Positions 50,216-63,394 of a stretch of DNA of 64,000 nucleotides are shown piece after piece. The notes below the pieces were generated by a model. It ran no database searches, had not been told where the DNA came from, and saw only the letters and a list, made by a program, of their open reading frames with translations. The position numbers and the translations under genes are program-made. The number at the start of each line of letters is the position of its first letter. Position 1 is the first letter of the stretch. Origin of the DNA: Caprimulgus europaeus (lineage: Eukaryota; Chordata; Aves; Caprimulgiformes; Caprimulgidae); assembly GCA_907165065.1 (NCBI GenBank), contig OU015535.1, positions 1,178,001-1,242,000 on the forward strand, written 5' to 3'.

Positions 50216-50642
50216 CTAAAAAAAATGCCCTTAACGATTAAATTGCCATCTCATATGGAAATAAAAATGTGCAGATTCCAAAGGAGTGACTATGTGGAGT
50301 GATTACAATTTGTGTTGGAAGTAGCCCTCACTCAAGTACACAACAGATGAAAACCAGGGAAGATGATCCAATAGCCACAATATGAAATCTGATGACTGCA
50401 CTGAGCATCATTTCATCTACTGTTATTATACTACCACCGAAATCCGAGTTCAGAAAGAGTAAACAGGACACAAAAATGCTTCTTGCATTCAGTTCAAGAC
50501 TGAAGGAGGAGAGTGGGTAACTAATGGCCCGCCAGTATCAACTGGATTATCATCCCTTTGCAGTAAGGATGAAGAGGGAACTACTGAAGCAGACAGTGAA
50601 ATGCCCCACAGACACGGATGAAACCCTGTTCCTGAAAAACCA

Positions 50643-50829
50643 GGGTACAAATTCTGAGCCTCTGTGACTCCAGTGGAGCCCACAACGTCATCACAAACAC
50701 TGGGCTACAAATTCTGAGCCTCTGTGACTCCAGTGGAGCCCACAACATCATCACAAACACTGGGCTACAAATTCTGAGCCTCTGTGACTCCAGTGGAGCC
50801 CACAACGTCATCACAAACACTGGGCTACA
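50643..50829. repeat. 60-bp tandem repeat, 3.1 copies
   Basis: A 60-bp unit beginning ACAAATTCTGAGCCTCTGTG and ending ACACTGGGCT is repeated at 50647, 50707 and 50767, followed by ACA. Copies are almost identical. The middle one has CATCA where the others have CGTCA, a CpG-to-CpA change. As 60 is a multiple of three, the minus strand stays open (50581-50856) with a 20-residue repeat including WAPLESQRLRI. There are no spacers, so it is not a CRISPR array. It is probably a young minisatellite. Confidence 0.97.
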
Positions 50830-52568
50830 TTGGCAGGAGATCATCATTAACTGCACTCACACCACCTGTGCCTTTTATTAGATTATTTGTCTACTTAAAA
50901 CTTTAATATCCATAGTGCATATACAGATCTGTAAAAACCCAGCCTAGATTTGTCAAAATGCACCAATAAAAGATCTTTCTAGAAATTTCTGCACCTGTAG
51001 GTTCAAAATGAGCTTTTGTCCCCAGCGTTCCATTAGATATTTAAGCTGTTCAGCAGTATGACATCCTTGAAAGACAAAATTACTCCTACAGAATTACCCT
51101 TTTCTGCATTTTAAAGTAATAAAACCAACTGCAGCATAATATATAAAGCTTAAAAAAAAATAAAAAAAAAGAGAAAAAATTAAGGGAACCTTTACTTAAG
51201 CATACCACTTCCATGAAACATCACACACGCTGCACTCATGGCCATAATTTATTTTAGTGGTGACTGCTAGACTTTCCATTATAAAATTTCCAGCTTCAGA
51301 CACCTCTCCTCATTTCTACAAGTTTGTGTTAACTCGCTCCAGCCTGCCTCACACACCTTCTGCCTCTCTGCTTCTCAAAAGCCAATTTTTGCCTTCTCTT
51401 TCTCTCTTTAAACATGATTATTCACTTTCCTCTCTGCATTTCACATGAGAAGGCTGTTCTAAATATTATCTCCTCACCTAATTAACTCAAGGAATTGTTG
51501 TAATCTGTCAAAGTTTATCCTTTCCTCCTTTGCCCATCTAAATGGTAATTTGCCTCCTTTCCCCTCTCAACTTGGGTTTGTTACAGCTGGGTTCCAGTTC
51601 TGAAGGTTGAATTGAAGTTTTGCAGGTTCTCCACTGAAAAAATCAGGAGCTGCAAGCTATTCAGGCTAAGAACTGAGAAAACAGAGCTTCAGCTCCCATA
51701 AAGTCTGGATGCTTTGGATGCTTTTCAGGAAGGGATGATTCTCTGACTCTTCTGGGTTTTTTTACTTCAATAATGAAATAATTTTCAGGTGACTTCCCCA
51801 AGCATTTAGCACAGCCATAATGCTGCTCCTTGCCAGGTGTACCAGGAGTTTCTATCTAGCAGACACAGACCACCAGTATGTGTGTATAAAATACACACTC
51901 TTCAGATGAAACAATCAAACTTTTGATGGGACAACTTATGAAAACTCCAAATAGAACATATTTCATCTTACAAGCATTTCCAGTGATCACATCTCTCTTC
52001 TAATAATTCATATTGCATTGCTCTAGAAGAAATGCAACACAATTAAACCCCCATGAACACCATGAGAAACAAGGAGGATTAGAAGAAATTGTGCATATTA
52101 ATGAGGCTACCATTTAAAAAAAAAAAAAAGGTGAAAAAAAAGAACTCTTAAACATCTTTCAGTGGAAGACAGGCTGGGAAGCAGCTACCAAAGGCTTTTG
52201 TGGTCCTTGATTGGAATGCAAGAAATTCTGAGCATGGGTTCTCATGCTCTGCTAATGCTTTTCTCCATGGCAGGAGCCTGCAACTGGAAATAACAAGGAA
52301 GCCTGCTGCTCTAGACAGTCACTTCAAATGTTTCCACAAGGAAATGTGAAAGGCATGAGAATGTAAAAAAACCACCAAAACCTCCTAGAGATGACAGAGG
52401 AGAGAACCACAATGGCTGCTGCTCACCATTTGGAAAGAGTGCCCTCACCTCCTGCACACCCCCCAGACCCTGTCCCACCTCCCAACAGCACAAATATACC
52501 CCACGGGTAATTGCTGCCTGGTAACACCATGGCATACAGAGCAGAGGTGAGCAATGAACAGATCTATT
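50830..52568. other. AT-rich single-copy sequence, no gene seen
   Basis: No gene is recognised. A-rich runs lie at 51151-51182 and 52114-52142. The plus frame at 51257-51448 is short and unrecognised. Confidence 0.45.
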
Positions 52569-52714
52569 CAGTTAAGTTAAGAAGTTAAGTCAGTTAAGAA
52601 GTCAAGTCAGTTAAGAAGTCAAGTCAGTTAAGAAGTCAAGTCAGTTAAGAAGAAGTTAAGAAGTTAAGAAGAAGTTAAGAAGTTAAGAAGAAGTTAAGAA
52701 GAAGTTAAGTCAGG
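52569..52714 (+). repeat. Nested minisatellite built from GTTAAGAA / GTCAAGTCA words
   Basis: The first half has a 17-bp unit, AGTTAAGAAGTCAAGTC, about three to four times. The second half is built from GTTAAGAA and GTTAAGAAGAA units. Both share AGTTAAGAAG, so the second half probably arose from the first by internal loss of the GTCAAGTC part and re-expansion. Confidence 0.95.
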
Positions 52715-55700
52715 ACTCAAAATCAAATCCAAATTACCTCAGCTTAGTAAATTATGACTTGTCAGCCAAGTGGTGGTGTCTGTCCGTGCATAATCTCTTG
52801 GCTTGCAGAAAAGGGAAGTAATGTAACTAAATGCAAAATCTGAATTAAAGAGTTATCTGCGTTGCATTGGGTTTTGCTATGGGCCAAGAATGTTTGAGTG
52901 ATGGTTAAGAAAATTAATAAATATTAATAAAAATAATTGTATTTTACTTCTTCCTAGAGCTGGGGAAAGAGGTCCTCTTCACCTTTGATGGGTGTTGAAT
53001 CCAATCTGTAAGTCAGGCTATGGATCAGTTAGGCCTTTAACCAGTACCTTTAATAAAATAAGCTCCAGTCCCCAAGGTTCAGTCCAACTCAGTGCTTTAA
53101 TGAAGCTCAGGCTTCATTGAAATGATTGGGAAGGGTTTAGGGAGGCATCTGGTTATGAATGGACAACTCCTAACTGTTCAGGACTGCTTTATGGCACCAG
53201 CTGACATCGTGATCGCTGACATCTATTTTGCATATTGACAAACTCAAAGTTTCTGCATTTTTTTCTTCACATTTATTCCACAGAATAGTTTTAGAGTAAC
53301 ATTGTCCCCTATTAAAATCTAGTGGAAACATTATACTTTTTTTCCAAACTTTAAGAGATTCACTGTGTAAACAACAACAAAACTCAGCCCATAAACTATT
53401 CCTTATCTAAAGAAGAGAAGGTGTCGACTTGCATTGCATCAGCTAATGAAAAAGAGTAAAATAAATTGCCTTGTTCTTTTTAAGCTGAGGAAATGGGAAC
53501 CACAGAGTGGGAAACTAAGGACCACCTCACCAGATACAAGCCATGGAAAATCTGCTCTTCGTGTCCTCCTTCCAGACTAGTGTTGCTTGTCCTTATCTGT
53601 GTATCTCAGTCTAGTAGGACATGGCTGATTTATGGTAACATTGACTGCATGTCAGTGCCAGTTATCTTACTATTTCTTTTAGTAACACTTAGGGAAAATG
53701 AAAATGTAAACCTCCAAAGCAGAGCAGCACCCTTACCATTGGCCATCAAACTTCAGAGTCATGTTTCAAAGCTCATCATTCAGATTCAAAGAGAAACTCT
53801 CTGCAGACATCTGTTCTCGTTAGGGATTTCTCCACATTTCATACACCAGAGAGATAAAGGGTGAAATCTCTGACTCACTGGAGTCCATGGAGGTTTTGCC
53901 CCTGATTTCAGCAGGGCCAAGGTATCACTGACAGAATTAGGGAAGCCTTTGTCAATAGATGTAAACTAGTTGAAACGTCTCCTCTGAAGGAATGTTAGCA
54001 TCCAAGTCAGATAATGGCACCATTCACCAGCAAGAATGACATGTTTAATCTGATGGATTGAGCATCCTTTAATCCTTCCAACTATCCATTAAACTGTTTA
54101 TTCTCAATGTAAATTGTTCCAGCCATAAATTTACACCAGCTAAAGTGCCTATCATGCTGGCTTATGCCCAGCCACAACCACAACCACAGTTTTTGTATTT
54201 TCTGACACACATCTACAGATTTTCAAAGCTTTTACTGTTTAAACTTGAAATCCTTTAGCAGGCCAAATTCAAGTTGCATTTTCCAACAAGAGTATTCCAA
54301 CATTTAGGCAATACAATCTGTATTTAAAAAGCATGCTGCTTAGATTGCACCCCAAATGCCTGTGTTCTATAGTCTCCAAAATAGAGGAACTTAGCCAAAA
54401 ATCTCTTTATAAATGTTTTGTATCACTCTGGGCCCAAATGAGTGTTGACTAGAGTTGGTACAATTCTTTCCTGAATTATCTGGAGAGGATTTACAATGCA
54501 GTCACCTGAGATCTTCACCTGAGATCAGCACCTCTGCAGCAAACAGAGTGGGAAATGGTGATACTTCAGTATGGATTCATTAATAATCTGATTCCCAATT
54601 AGGGGACAACAACTATACCCTAAATTATCAATTCTGATCCATGTGTATCAACCAAGAATATGATTATTCACAGAGGTAGTACAAAGAAATTGAGACTTAC
54701 AATGATTTTAAAAGGTTTTCCCTCTTTCTCCTTAAACTCTGGCTAGCAATTGTCTTCAAAATAAGGAAATTATTATGAAATGATAATTAACAAGTTACCT
54801 AAAGGGAGGTGGCAGTAAAGAGGCCACATTTGCTGTGGTCCTACAGATGCAGGCATGCAGGAGCTGTAGCTGAATGCAAAATTCTTGTTGCAGGTTAGAC
54901 ACTGGAAAGTAAATTTAAGTGGACACATAATGTCAATCCCTTAATCCTCAGGTAAACTAACAATGAGGATTTGCATACAGTAAGGAGGGGAAAAAACAAA
55001 ACAAAACCAAACAAAAAAAGCATTGAGATACCAGTTCAGAGCATCCTGAAGAATCTCATTTGAGTATAATTCAGTCACTTATAAAAACATCTCCTATCTA
55101 AGATTGCATGAAGCTAGAGTAAATATTCTGAGTCTTACAGAATGTGGTGACTAGAAATGCAGTTCTTATAAAAACTTAACAGCTGTGCCATACCAGTCAC
55201 TCACCTTTATATTCATATGTATACATCATTTTATCAAAGCTCCCCAGACAGAAATCAAAGCCCACTAACCTTGTTCATACCAGACTTTCAAACACAGAAG
55301 CAGCATGCCATGCACATGGAAATCCAGCTTGCCAAGCAGCTTCCCCTTGGCACTGAACATTGAATAGGATCTGAGTCAAGCCATCAGTCATCTCATCAAA
55401 TATCCATTATGCCTTTCAGTTGACATAGACAAAACCTGGAATGGTTGTTTTATCTTAAATCTCTATGATTTGGAAAGAATATTAATGCACCAACAAAATG
55501 ATTTAGGGGAAAACTGTTCTTTGGTGCCCCATTTTCCCTCATGTTAAAACACTCTTCCCTACTGAACTATCCTTTTTTTTTTCTTTTGAGGGTTAACAAT
55601 AATATAGTTACTACAAAGCTTCTTGTGTCCCACTTTATATGATCTGTGCACTCATTGACACATTCATAATTCACATTAGCTTCCTAAAGTTCCTTTTCTA

Positions 55701-56756
55701 ATTTTATTAGGAAAATATTTCTCTCTGTTGAGACACCAGGTTGGTGCTTTACACATCTCTTATATTTCATTGGAAACTTGTTTCTTAAGAGGAAAATATA
55801 AATAATTGCCAGAGCAAGTAAAAGAGAATTAGCACCAATTTTTTTTAAAGTGTAATTTAATTAATTTGGATTGATTAAATACAATATGAAAACAAAGTCT
55901 GGGCTCAGCTACTACCAAGAAGTTCTCATTTGTATAAGAGCCAACAGAGGTGCCAGGGTAATTATTTTGTTTGTCCCTTGCTAGCCAGACTCCAACCTCC
56001 AGTCTAAAGCAGTGACTTGGTGCCACATTGTTTTAGAAACAACTGATGGGCCAGTCCTACCTGCTAGAAGCATGCAGGAGCTTTAAAGGACATTAATTAC
56101 ACATGAGGTAATCAATCTCCTCCTTTACCAAAAGCATCATCACATTTCTGCTGAATTTGTTGGCATACAAGAGATTTATTCCAACTTTGGCTTTGAGCAA
56201 ATCCTGGGAGGGCAGATGACTTGTGATCCCACTAAAACTTAAAGCTCCATGGGCAGATGATACCTCACCTAGTGTAAATATTGCTGGTGTGGAGTTGACT
56301 TATTAAAAAAAAAAAATTAACTTGAACCAAGGGAAATTTGTGCTGAATCAACTCTTTGTGTGATGTACAATGAAACAAAAAAACAGAGCTGTCACAGAAT
56401 GGAACAACAGCTTCAGAGAGCTGCTTCTCACACATACAGATCATGAATTTCATTTATTTTTTCCCTCTAAATAACAACCAAAGTCTAAATCAACACACGC
56501 CTAGATAATGAAAACCCAACCCTACCAAAGTTGGGGCATTCCACTGGGTTCAAGATTTCAGATCCATTGCTCTGGGTGGTACAAAACAACAATTTTTATA
56601 CAAAATTTCCTCACATTTCTTAGTATTCAATATCCCTGCCAGGAGTTCTGGTGCGTGATACCCCCTGCATAGCACTGGTCCTGCTGAACTCCCACCCACC
56701 CCACCTCTGGGAGCACAAAACAGAGCAGCTGATCAGGGGTTAAAACACAGCAGGGA
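52715..56756. other. AT-rich single-copy interval, no gene seen
   Basis: There is no recognisable repeat beyond the A/C-rich tract at 54986-55019. The plus frame at 53493-53864 (123 codons) shows no domain I recognise and a chance-like composition. I see no RNA gene. Confidence 0.45.
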
Positions 56757-57244
56757 AGAACACAAGACATGGACCAATTAGAATGAGTCCAGAGGAGGCC
56801 CCGAGGATGATGCCAGGGCTGGAGCAGCTCTGCTGTGAGGACAGGCTGAGAGAGTTGGGGCTGTTCAGCCTGGAGAAGAGAAGGCTCCGGGGAGACCTTC
56901 CAGTGGCCTCCCAGTACCTGAAGGGGCTCCAGGAAGGGTGAGGAGGGACTTTGGCCAAGGGCAGGGAGTGACAGAACAAGGGCAAATGGCTTTAAACTGG
57001 AAGAGGGGAGGTTTAGATGAGATATTAGAAGAAATTCTTTGGTGTGAGGGTGGTGAGACCCTGTCCCAGGTTGGCCAGAGAAGCTGTGGCTGCTCCTCCC
57101 TGGAAGTGTTCTGGGCCAGGTTGGATGAGGCTTTGAGCAACCTGGTCTAGTGGAAGGTGTCCCTGCTGCTGGCAGGGGGGTTGGAACCAGATGGTCTTTA
57201 AGATCTCTTCCAACCCCAACCATTCTATGACTCTATGATTCTAG
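56757..57244 (+). mobile_element. CR1 LINE fragment, plus strand, 3' end (type B)
   Basis: The copy begins near AACACAAGACATGG within ORF2 and runs through GCTGTGAGGACAGGCTGAGA, CAGCCTGGAGAAGAGAAGGC and TCCCTGCTGCTGGCAGG to the terminal octamers ATTCTATGACTCTATGATTC. It matches the minus-strand copy at 22449 and the 42489 copy. It supplies the 3' end that the 22449 copy has lost. The ORF2 frame is broken in several places. Confidence 0.95.
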
Positions 57245-58293
57245 GGAAGAAGTCACAAGTTAAACCACCCAGTACCTCCTAAGGGGGATTGCAGTGCACC
57301 ATTAACAGGTGAGACCACCACAAGATGTCCTAACGCAGCAAAGCTCACATCCAAAAGGTGAACAAATATTTCATCTGAGTAGCTGAGTAGATGATCCTGC
57401 AAACACACCAGAAAGTCCTGCAAACAGATGCTTTTTGTGAGTTTGTTCTTCCCTGCACCTAACATCTCAGTTTCTGCTCACCAAGCTAAAGCAGAGATGG
57501 GCCTAGAATAAATCTATATATTGAAAACACTGAAAACAACCAGGTCCTGACTGACTGTGAAAGCATCCAGGAGCCCCATGAAGTAGTTCTGGTCTTTCAT
57601 AGAAAACATTTTGAGGCACCCACATTTCTCCCTGCTTAGCTCAATTCAGCTAAATTCAGAGTTGCACAGTTTTGCTGGTCCACTGCTTTTCCTGCAACGG
57701 GACACACTGACATAGCCCCCAGGTAAATTAAACTCTGAAGTCACACGGCCTCCTTTGAGCACCAAGATTTGGAGTTCAGATGCTTTCCAAGTTTCAAAGC
57801 CATGTCCCACAGCAAAACATCAGGCACACAGGAGCTGGGCAGAGTGCTGTTGCACACTCAGTAATGCTACACAAAAAGTTGTGAACATTTCATCAGCTGT
57901 TAGTCCAACCAGTTTGGGGTCAGGTATCATCCTGAGGCAAAAACTGAAACCCCACCTGATTTTTGTTGCAGTTTTTTTGCTTTGGTTTGGGTGGGGCGAT
58001 GGTTGGGAGGGGCAGGTAAGAGCTACCCATGTTTGCTCAGACACTGAATCTAGAGCAACTCTTCTACTGTCCTTGGTCATTTCCAAATGTTTGTATTTGT
58101 TCCTGCTGAGGATCCTGTCATCCCCAGGCAGTGAGGAGAAAAAGAACTGTAGATGGGATGAGCTGCCCGTTCCATGCCCCGCTCTCTCAGGGCGCTGGCT
58201 GCAGAAATGCAGCTGCTCTGGACACAGGACACGTTCTCTGTAATCTCTGCTTTCAACAAAAAAACAAATTTTCATAATCCACCTGATATTTTA
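57245..58293. other. Single-copy spacer between two CR1 fragments
   Basis: Frames of 150-162 codons lie on opposite strands at 57755-58243 (plus) and 57820-58275 (minus). They cover the same DNA and match no family I know, so I do not call a gene. No other feature is seen. Confidence 0.45.
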
Positions 58294-58521
58294 TAGAATC
58301 ATAGAAGGGTTTGGGGTTGGAAGGGACCTTTAAAGGCCACCAAGACCAACCCCCCTGCAGTGAGCAGGGACATCTGCAACCAGATCAGGTTGCTCAGAGC
58401 CCCGTCCAGCCTCACCTTGGATGTTTCCAGGGAAGGGGCATCTACCACCTCTCTGGGCAACCTGGGCCGGGGTTTCACCACCCTAAGCGTAAAAAATGTC
58501 TTCCTTATATCTAATCTGAAT
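58294..58521 (-). mobile_element. CR1 LINE fragment, minus strand, 3' end (type B-related)
   Basis: It starts with TAGAATCATAGAAGGGTTTG and GGTTGGAAGGGACCTTTAAAG, then CAGGTTGCTCAGAGCC and CTCTGGGCAACCTGGGCC. It ends near TTATATCTAATCTGAA. This is the last ~230 bp of a CR1, related to type B but with its own 3' untranslated sequence. On the minus strand a partly open frame (58562 to 58299) retains RLPREVVDAPSLETSKVRLD, the ORF2 C-terminal block. Confidence 0.93.
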
Positions 58522-58899
58522 ACATTAGTGGTATTTATTCTTTGAAAAACCCTGATTAACATTCAGAGTCACCTGTTAAGTTGCTCCCTTATCCCAAGAA
58601 GCAAATTCCTCCAGGATCTTAAAAATAAACATATAGAGATATTTTTTTTCCCCCCTCTCCCTCTTCAAATTTGCACTCTTTAATTAATAGACCACCAGAT
58701 CACAGACAAACTCAGATAACTTCCAGAGCAACAACAGAAGACTGGTGTGAGATGCCACGTGCACCCTGGGGAGCTGGAAGGCAGCAGCCCCACCAGCCTC
58801 CCGGGCACACTTCTGCCACCGGAGGAGGTTACAACTCGGAGTCACTTGGCTGGGATACAAACAACTGCAGTGAATGAAAGCCTCTGTGTATGTGTGGGG

Positions 58900-59420
58900 A
58901 ACATAAATGTGATATTAATTATTAATTTTGACAAGTCTGAATACCTTAATAATGTATTATTTTAAGCTGCAAGCTTTTTAAAAAGCCATTGAGGCTAAAA
59001 TGAGCCGACTTTGCGGCTTGGACTCTCTTTCCTCAGCCTACAGCAAAATGCACTGTGACAACAAAATGGGCTGTGACAGACTTTGGCGAGTGCGGTCTTG
59101 TTTTGTGTATTTAATAAAGGGCTGATAAATACAATGTTCCAAGTGTAAGGGTTGGGAGATATCTGCCAGAAAACACTATGCCTTATCCGACCTGTCAAGA
59201 CAGAAAAGACATTTTAAATGAATATTTGCACAAACTGCCCCATGAGCTGATTGCAGACTCCCTCCTCCTTCAGTGCTCTTTAGTAGCTTGATATAAGTGC
59301 TGGTAACTTAATTGCTTTGATAAAAATGGATTATTTATGCAGCAAAATGTACCATGAATTAATCCTACACTGTTCTGCAAGCTTATTGAGATGGGAACTG
59401 TGTTAAATTTCTATCAGGTA
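58900..59420. promoter_or_regulatory. Possible conserved non-coding block
   Basis: A repeat-free, AT-rich stretch with GATATTAATTATTAATTTTG, GAATACCTTAATAATGTATT, GGCTGATAAATACAATGTTC, AACTTAATTGCTTTGATAAA and ACCATGAATTAATCC. A few isolated CpG-bearing words survive within it (GAGCCGACTTTGCGGC, GGCGAGTGCGG), which is unusual for neutral AT-rich DNA. Of the blocks I marked, this looks the most like a real enhancer or ultraconserved element. Not aligned. Confidence 0.33.
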
Positions 59421-62084
59421 TTAAAGAACAACTTACCAGGCAATTTACAATAGGAACTTCAGACATACTCAGGGAAGCTTCACTTTTGACACCACCTGCA
59501 ATGCCAATACCAAGCACCACTTTAAAACTCACCATCAACATTTAAAACACTTCCTACTTACAAATCCCAGAGCATTTTACAGCTGTCAGAGGAAATCTCC
59601 TCCCATTCCCACAAGTTCCAGGTTACTCTCTTTATTAAGTAGATGTCAGGAACGAAGGACTCATGAACTTGGATGCAAAAGAATTCTCCAGTGGTCCCTC
59701 CTGGCACAGATGAAACTGAGGGCTTTATCTGAAACTAACAGGGAGTTGAAAGTCAAAGATGAAATACAACACTGGAGTAGTGATGGGCATATTTTAGAAG
59801 TGAATCCAAGTTGTCTTTTTTCCTATCATCTTACACAACTATGGAAAAGTTTGCAAATGTGATGGATCACACTTTTACACATTGTAATTTCCAATATGAC
59901 CACAGATGAACTAGGAAGCTCTTTTATTTCTAAGGACTGTCACAACGTTGCCTGTTATCTTTTCACCTGAATCTGATGGTCATTAGGTTGAGAGGTTTTT
60001 TCCTTATCTACAACATGAAGTTGAGGCTTTAAGTTTCTCACCCTCAGTGGTACAGAGTGAATAGTAAGAGGACAGAGAAGCTTTAAAAACCAGAGTCCAG
60101 ACGACCTAAAAATCACAAGCAAAACAATTACTGAATCATTAAGCTTTGTGATTCTTTTCAAGTCAGTTTTATAATTCCTGGGGGCTTGACTTTTGATTTT
60201 GAGCTGGGATTGACAGTTTTACAACCAATGGGAAATAACAATCAGGTACCTTATACCAAGTCATGCTATTCAGAAATTCCATCCCTGACACACAGAGGTG
60301 TTTTCCTGAACATGATACCTGACTAGAAATGAAGAGATATATTTGGGGTTTGAGGAAGCAGGAAGGAAAACAACTTCTCTTCCTTCTTAATTCTACCATA
60401 CACTACTAAACCTTCAAGCTGGTCAAAAACCCAATGAAGTCTGGTTTCCTGTAGGTCTTGTTTCCTCAGAAGAGAGGTTGAAAAATCAAAAACTAGCAAT
60501 TTTCATTGCAGCAAACAGGGATTTTGTAATAAACTCAAACTTCTATCAAATTGATTGTTGCCATGTGCCAAAACCAGTCCTGCCTGCAGACTCAATAACA
60601 ACCTCGAAGACAATTCCCCCTACTTTCACTTCCTTTATTCTTTGTTTTCTGAGTGGTTGCAATTAAAATATTAACAGCAACATAAAACTTTGTTAAGAAG
60701 ATAAAGGCCCATTTCTTCTACATAAACAAGGAGCTTGAAAGAAAGGATGCATCCAAACTGGACATCCTTTTTGTTCCAGTTAGCAAACAAGAGACCTCAC
60801 TATACCCAGATCCCTGCTGTAGTTGTATATGCTACGCTCAGTCCATGCAGCTCCATGGCTTTTATCTTCAGCTCCACTATTCCCCTCCTTCATTGCAGAA
60901 TATTTGATCTTGATGATGAAAACAGTTCAGAGTTGGGCCAGTAAGTCTCTAAAACACCTGGAAACACCATTTCCACAATCATCTTTAACAAGCTGGCTAA
61001 CCCATCTGTATGGAAGACAGCAAGGCTCCTTGGCTTCTAGAAGCAACCCATCCACAGAAGCAGAGTTCTGCACCATTTAGCATTTGCTCTTTTACTTCTG
61101 AAATTAGCCCTCTCCAGTAGCTAGACAAGACCTCCTTGCAAACTCCCTCCTGCTACATTTCAGTCTACACTGCCAATTAACTTGGATCTAGATGAAACTC
61201 AGCTGAGTTAGATTCAGATGTGCACACGCTTCTCTAAGCGATGCCAACGCTGCTCTTTTCCTGCTACCTAAGAGCTAAGAATCCTGCTCAGCAAAAAACC
61301 ATACAAACTGCACTTTATTTGCAGGGAGCTGCAGCCATCAGGCATTGAGCTATGCATTATAGAAGACTTGAAGGATAAAGACAAAAAAAAACCCAAAACC
61401 CATTTACCCAACAGTATCATACGATCAACATACCTACGCCCCCAAAATCCTATTTAAATTCCCTAGATTTAGGTAGCAGACAGACCCATCATTTTTAAAT
61501 TATGCAAATTATTCACCATCCTCTCCAACTTTGCAAAGAGTTTGTTTCAAGGGAAAAATGTGTGGAGTTCTGTCAGTCTAATTCCCAGAAGCTGCAGTTG
61601 GATGTCTAGGTAGTCATAATACAGCATCAGCTAGCCTGTGTGCACATGCATATCTCATCTTCTGTGCCTATTTTGTAGGCCTACAGAATGAAGAGAGTAT
61701 GAAATTAAATGAGCAGTTGAAAGTCAAGCTGTTAAGACATGCAAAGACCATTTCTTAAAGAAAATAAATGTCTTTCCCAGTAGTTACAATAACCATGAAC
61801 TCTCAAATTATCTGAACCAATAAGACAAGCAGTTAGGTACAATTATCAGGCTCTACTATATGTTGGTTTTCATTAAGCCCAAGTCAGACACATTACCCCA
61901 CTGGTCTTTAATAAAGCAGAGCTAGTTCTAAATGTCATCCTAAATCCCATAAAGGCAAAAAGCTCAATCACCTTCTACCAGCCACTGACGGCCCCAGCTC
62001 TGTAAAAACCATTCTCAGAACTGACTCAGCCGAGCCCTTCAGCACGTACAAAACCCTGAGCCCTGCTGAAGTCCCAGCACTTTG

Positions 62085-62500
62085 GAGCCTGCTTTTGAAA
62101 TGGGCTTTTTGCCAAAGTAAAGACTGAGATTTAACAGGAACAAAGCAACTTAAAACTTAAGCAAATGCCTAAAAATAGCTGTTTCTTTTGTGAGGAACGG
62201 TATTGTCGACTTCTTCCTGTGTGTTCAATTAATCAAAAAAAAAAAAAAAATCCTTTTAAGCAAGGATTAAATTGCAGTTACTACCAAGAAACTCTAGCAA
62301 CATATGCTATTTAAATGGATTTTTGGACTGAATAAACTCTTGCCTCTGTTTTTATACCTAATTATGAACACAAGGATGTATTTCCCAGTCATATCTGAAA
62401 GTTACACTGTAAGTGAAATAAATGTATGTTCATCTTTCCCCGTGTGATGCAGCATTCTTCTGATGGTTTTAATCGTGTTTCAAACACTGGGGGGACTGCT
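62085..62500. promoter_or_regulatory. Possible conserved non-coding element
   Basis: Repeat-free apart from an A15 run, with GAACGGTATTGTCGACTTC, TTCAATTAATC, AGGATTAAATTGCAGTTAC and CTATTTAAATGGATTTTTGG. The call rests on composition only. Confidence 0.22.
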
Positions 62501-63394
62501 CGCTCCATAAAGTAAGTGTGTTGCTAAAAAAAAAGTCAATTTTTTATCCTTTAAGTATACTGCTAAAGAAAGAAATATCTAAATCACGAGGGTCTGTGGT
62601 GGACATTTAACACCTCATGAATTAGATGGAGTTATGTCCCATACACAAGGTAAAGTTACCCCAGCTTACTCCCAGCTCTCAAAACTCTAAGTACATGCTC
62701 AGATGGCTGACAAATGTTTTCTCCATTATTACAATGCACACATATGCAAACACAGACGTGTGACAGGCACAGAGTCAGGACAGGTGGAACCCCTGTGCCC
62801 AGCCTGCTCAGCACTCGAGATGCTGGCCAGCCCATTTCCACGTCCTAGCACTCAGCTGGTTGGTCCTCACCACAGCCACCAGCAACCTACTCCTAGGTAT
62901 CACCAGCCAGTTCCCTCTGACTCTGTGATATTCCAGTCAACAAGAATGGGCAAGAGGAAGCTTCTCTAGAAATACATTCAGAGGAGTGAAAGGCAGTGGC
63001 TTCTTTTTGGATAATTACAATTTGGTTCAATTACAACCTGTGTCTTGGTCTTCACTCCCCTACCTGGTGGCTACTAACTCATTCTGAGCTGTTGTATTCC
63101 CAAACTCAAACCAAATAAAGCAACTAACAGGTGGGATGCAGACAGCTCAGCAGTGGCACACACAGAGCAAGCAACACAAAGGGGTTTGATTTTCCATTTG
63201 TCAGCTAGCCACCACATCTTCTGGGAGCCGAGGTCTGCACTCGTTCTTGAAGAGCAAGAAGAGTTTATCAATCCTCTTCATTTCTCTCTTTTTAGTTGGA
63301 AAGACTACAACTTTATTTAAAAAAACAAGATTAAACAGTGAACTCTGAAATGTAACACAGAGCAGATAGATGGGTAATCTAGGGAAGTTCTGTG

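Larger units (their letters stand above)
42876..50642. other. 7.8-kb AT-rich single-copy interval, no gene seen
   Basis: No CR1 or coding gene is recognised. It includes A/C- or G/T-rich tracts (43270-43295, 44336-44390, 45389-45420), candidate conserved blocks (46130-46740, 47940-48205, 49480-50215), a GC-richer patch at 49135-49280 and a G7/C12 hairpin at 49874-49898. A 105-codon frame at 49515-49832 and a 95-codon frame at 49158-49445 resemble nothing known. Confidence 0.45.
58522..63394. other. AT-rich single-copy interval, no gene seen
   Basis: No CR1 or coding gene is recognised. It includes candidate conserved blocks at 58900-59420 and 62085-62500, an A/C-rich tract at 61381-61402 and an A15 run at 62236-62250. 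Short frames at 59955-60161, 60169-60399 and 60823-61080 resemble nothing known. Confidence 0.45.

Noticed and set aside
50643-50829. CRISPR-like regular repeats
   Set aside because: The units are directly adjacent with no unique spacers, and the genome is a vertebrate. This is a tandem minisatellite.
53493-53864. 123-codon plus-strand frame
   Set aside because: No recognisable domain and composition like its surroundings, so a chance frame is the simplest reading.
57755-58275. Overlapping 162- and 151-codon frames on opposite strands
   Set aside because: They cover the same DNA on both strands, have no recognisable motif and no conserved context, and sit between two CR1 relics.
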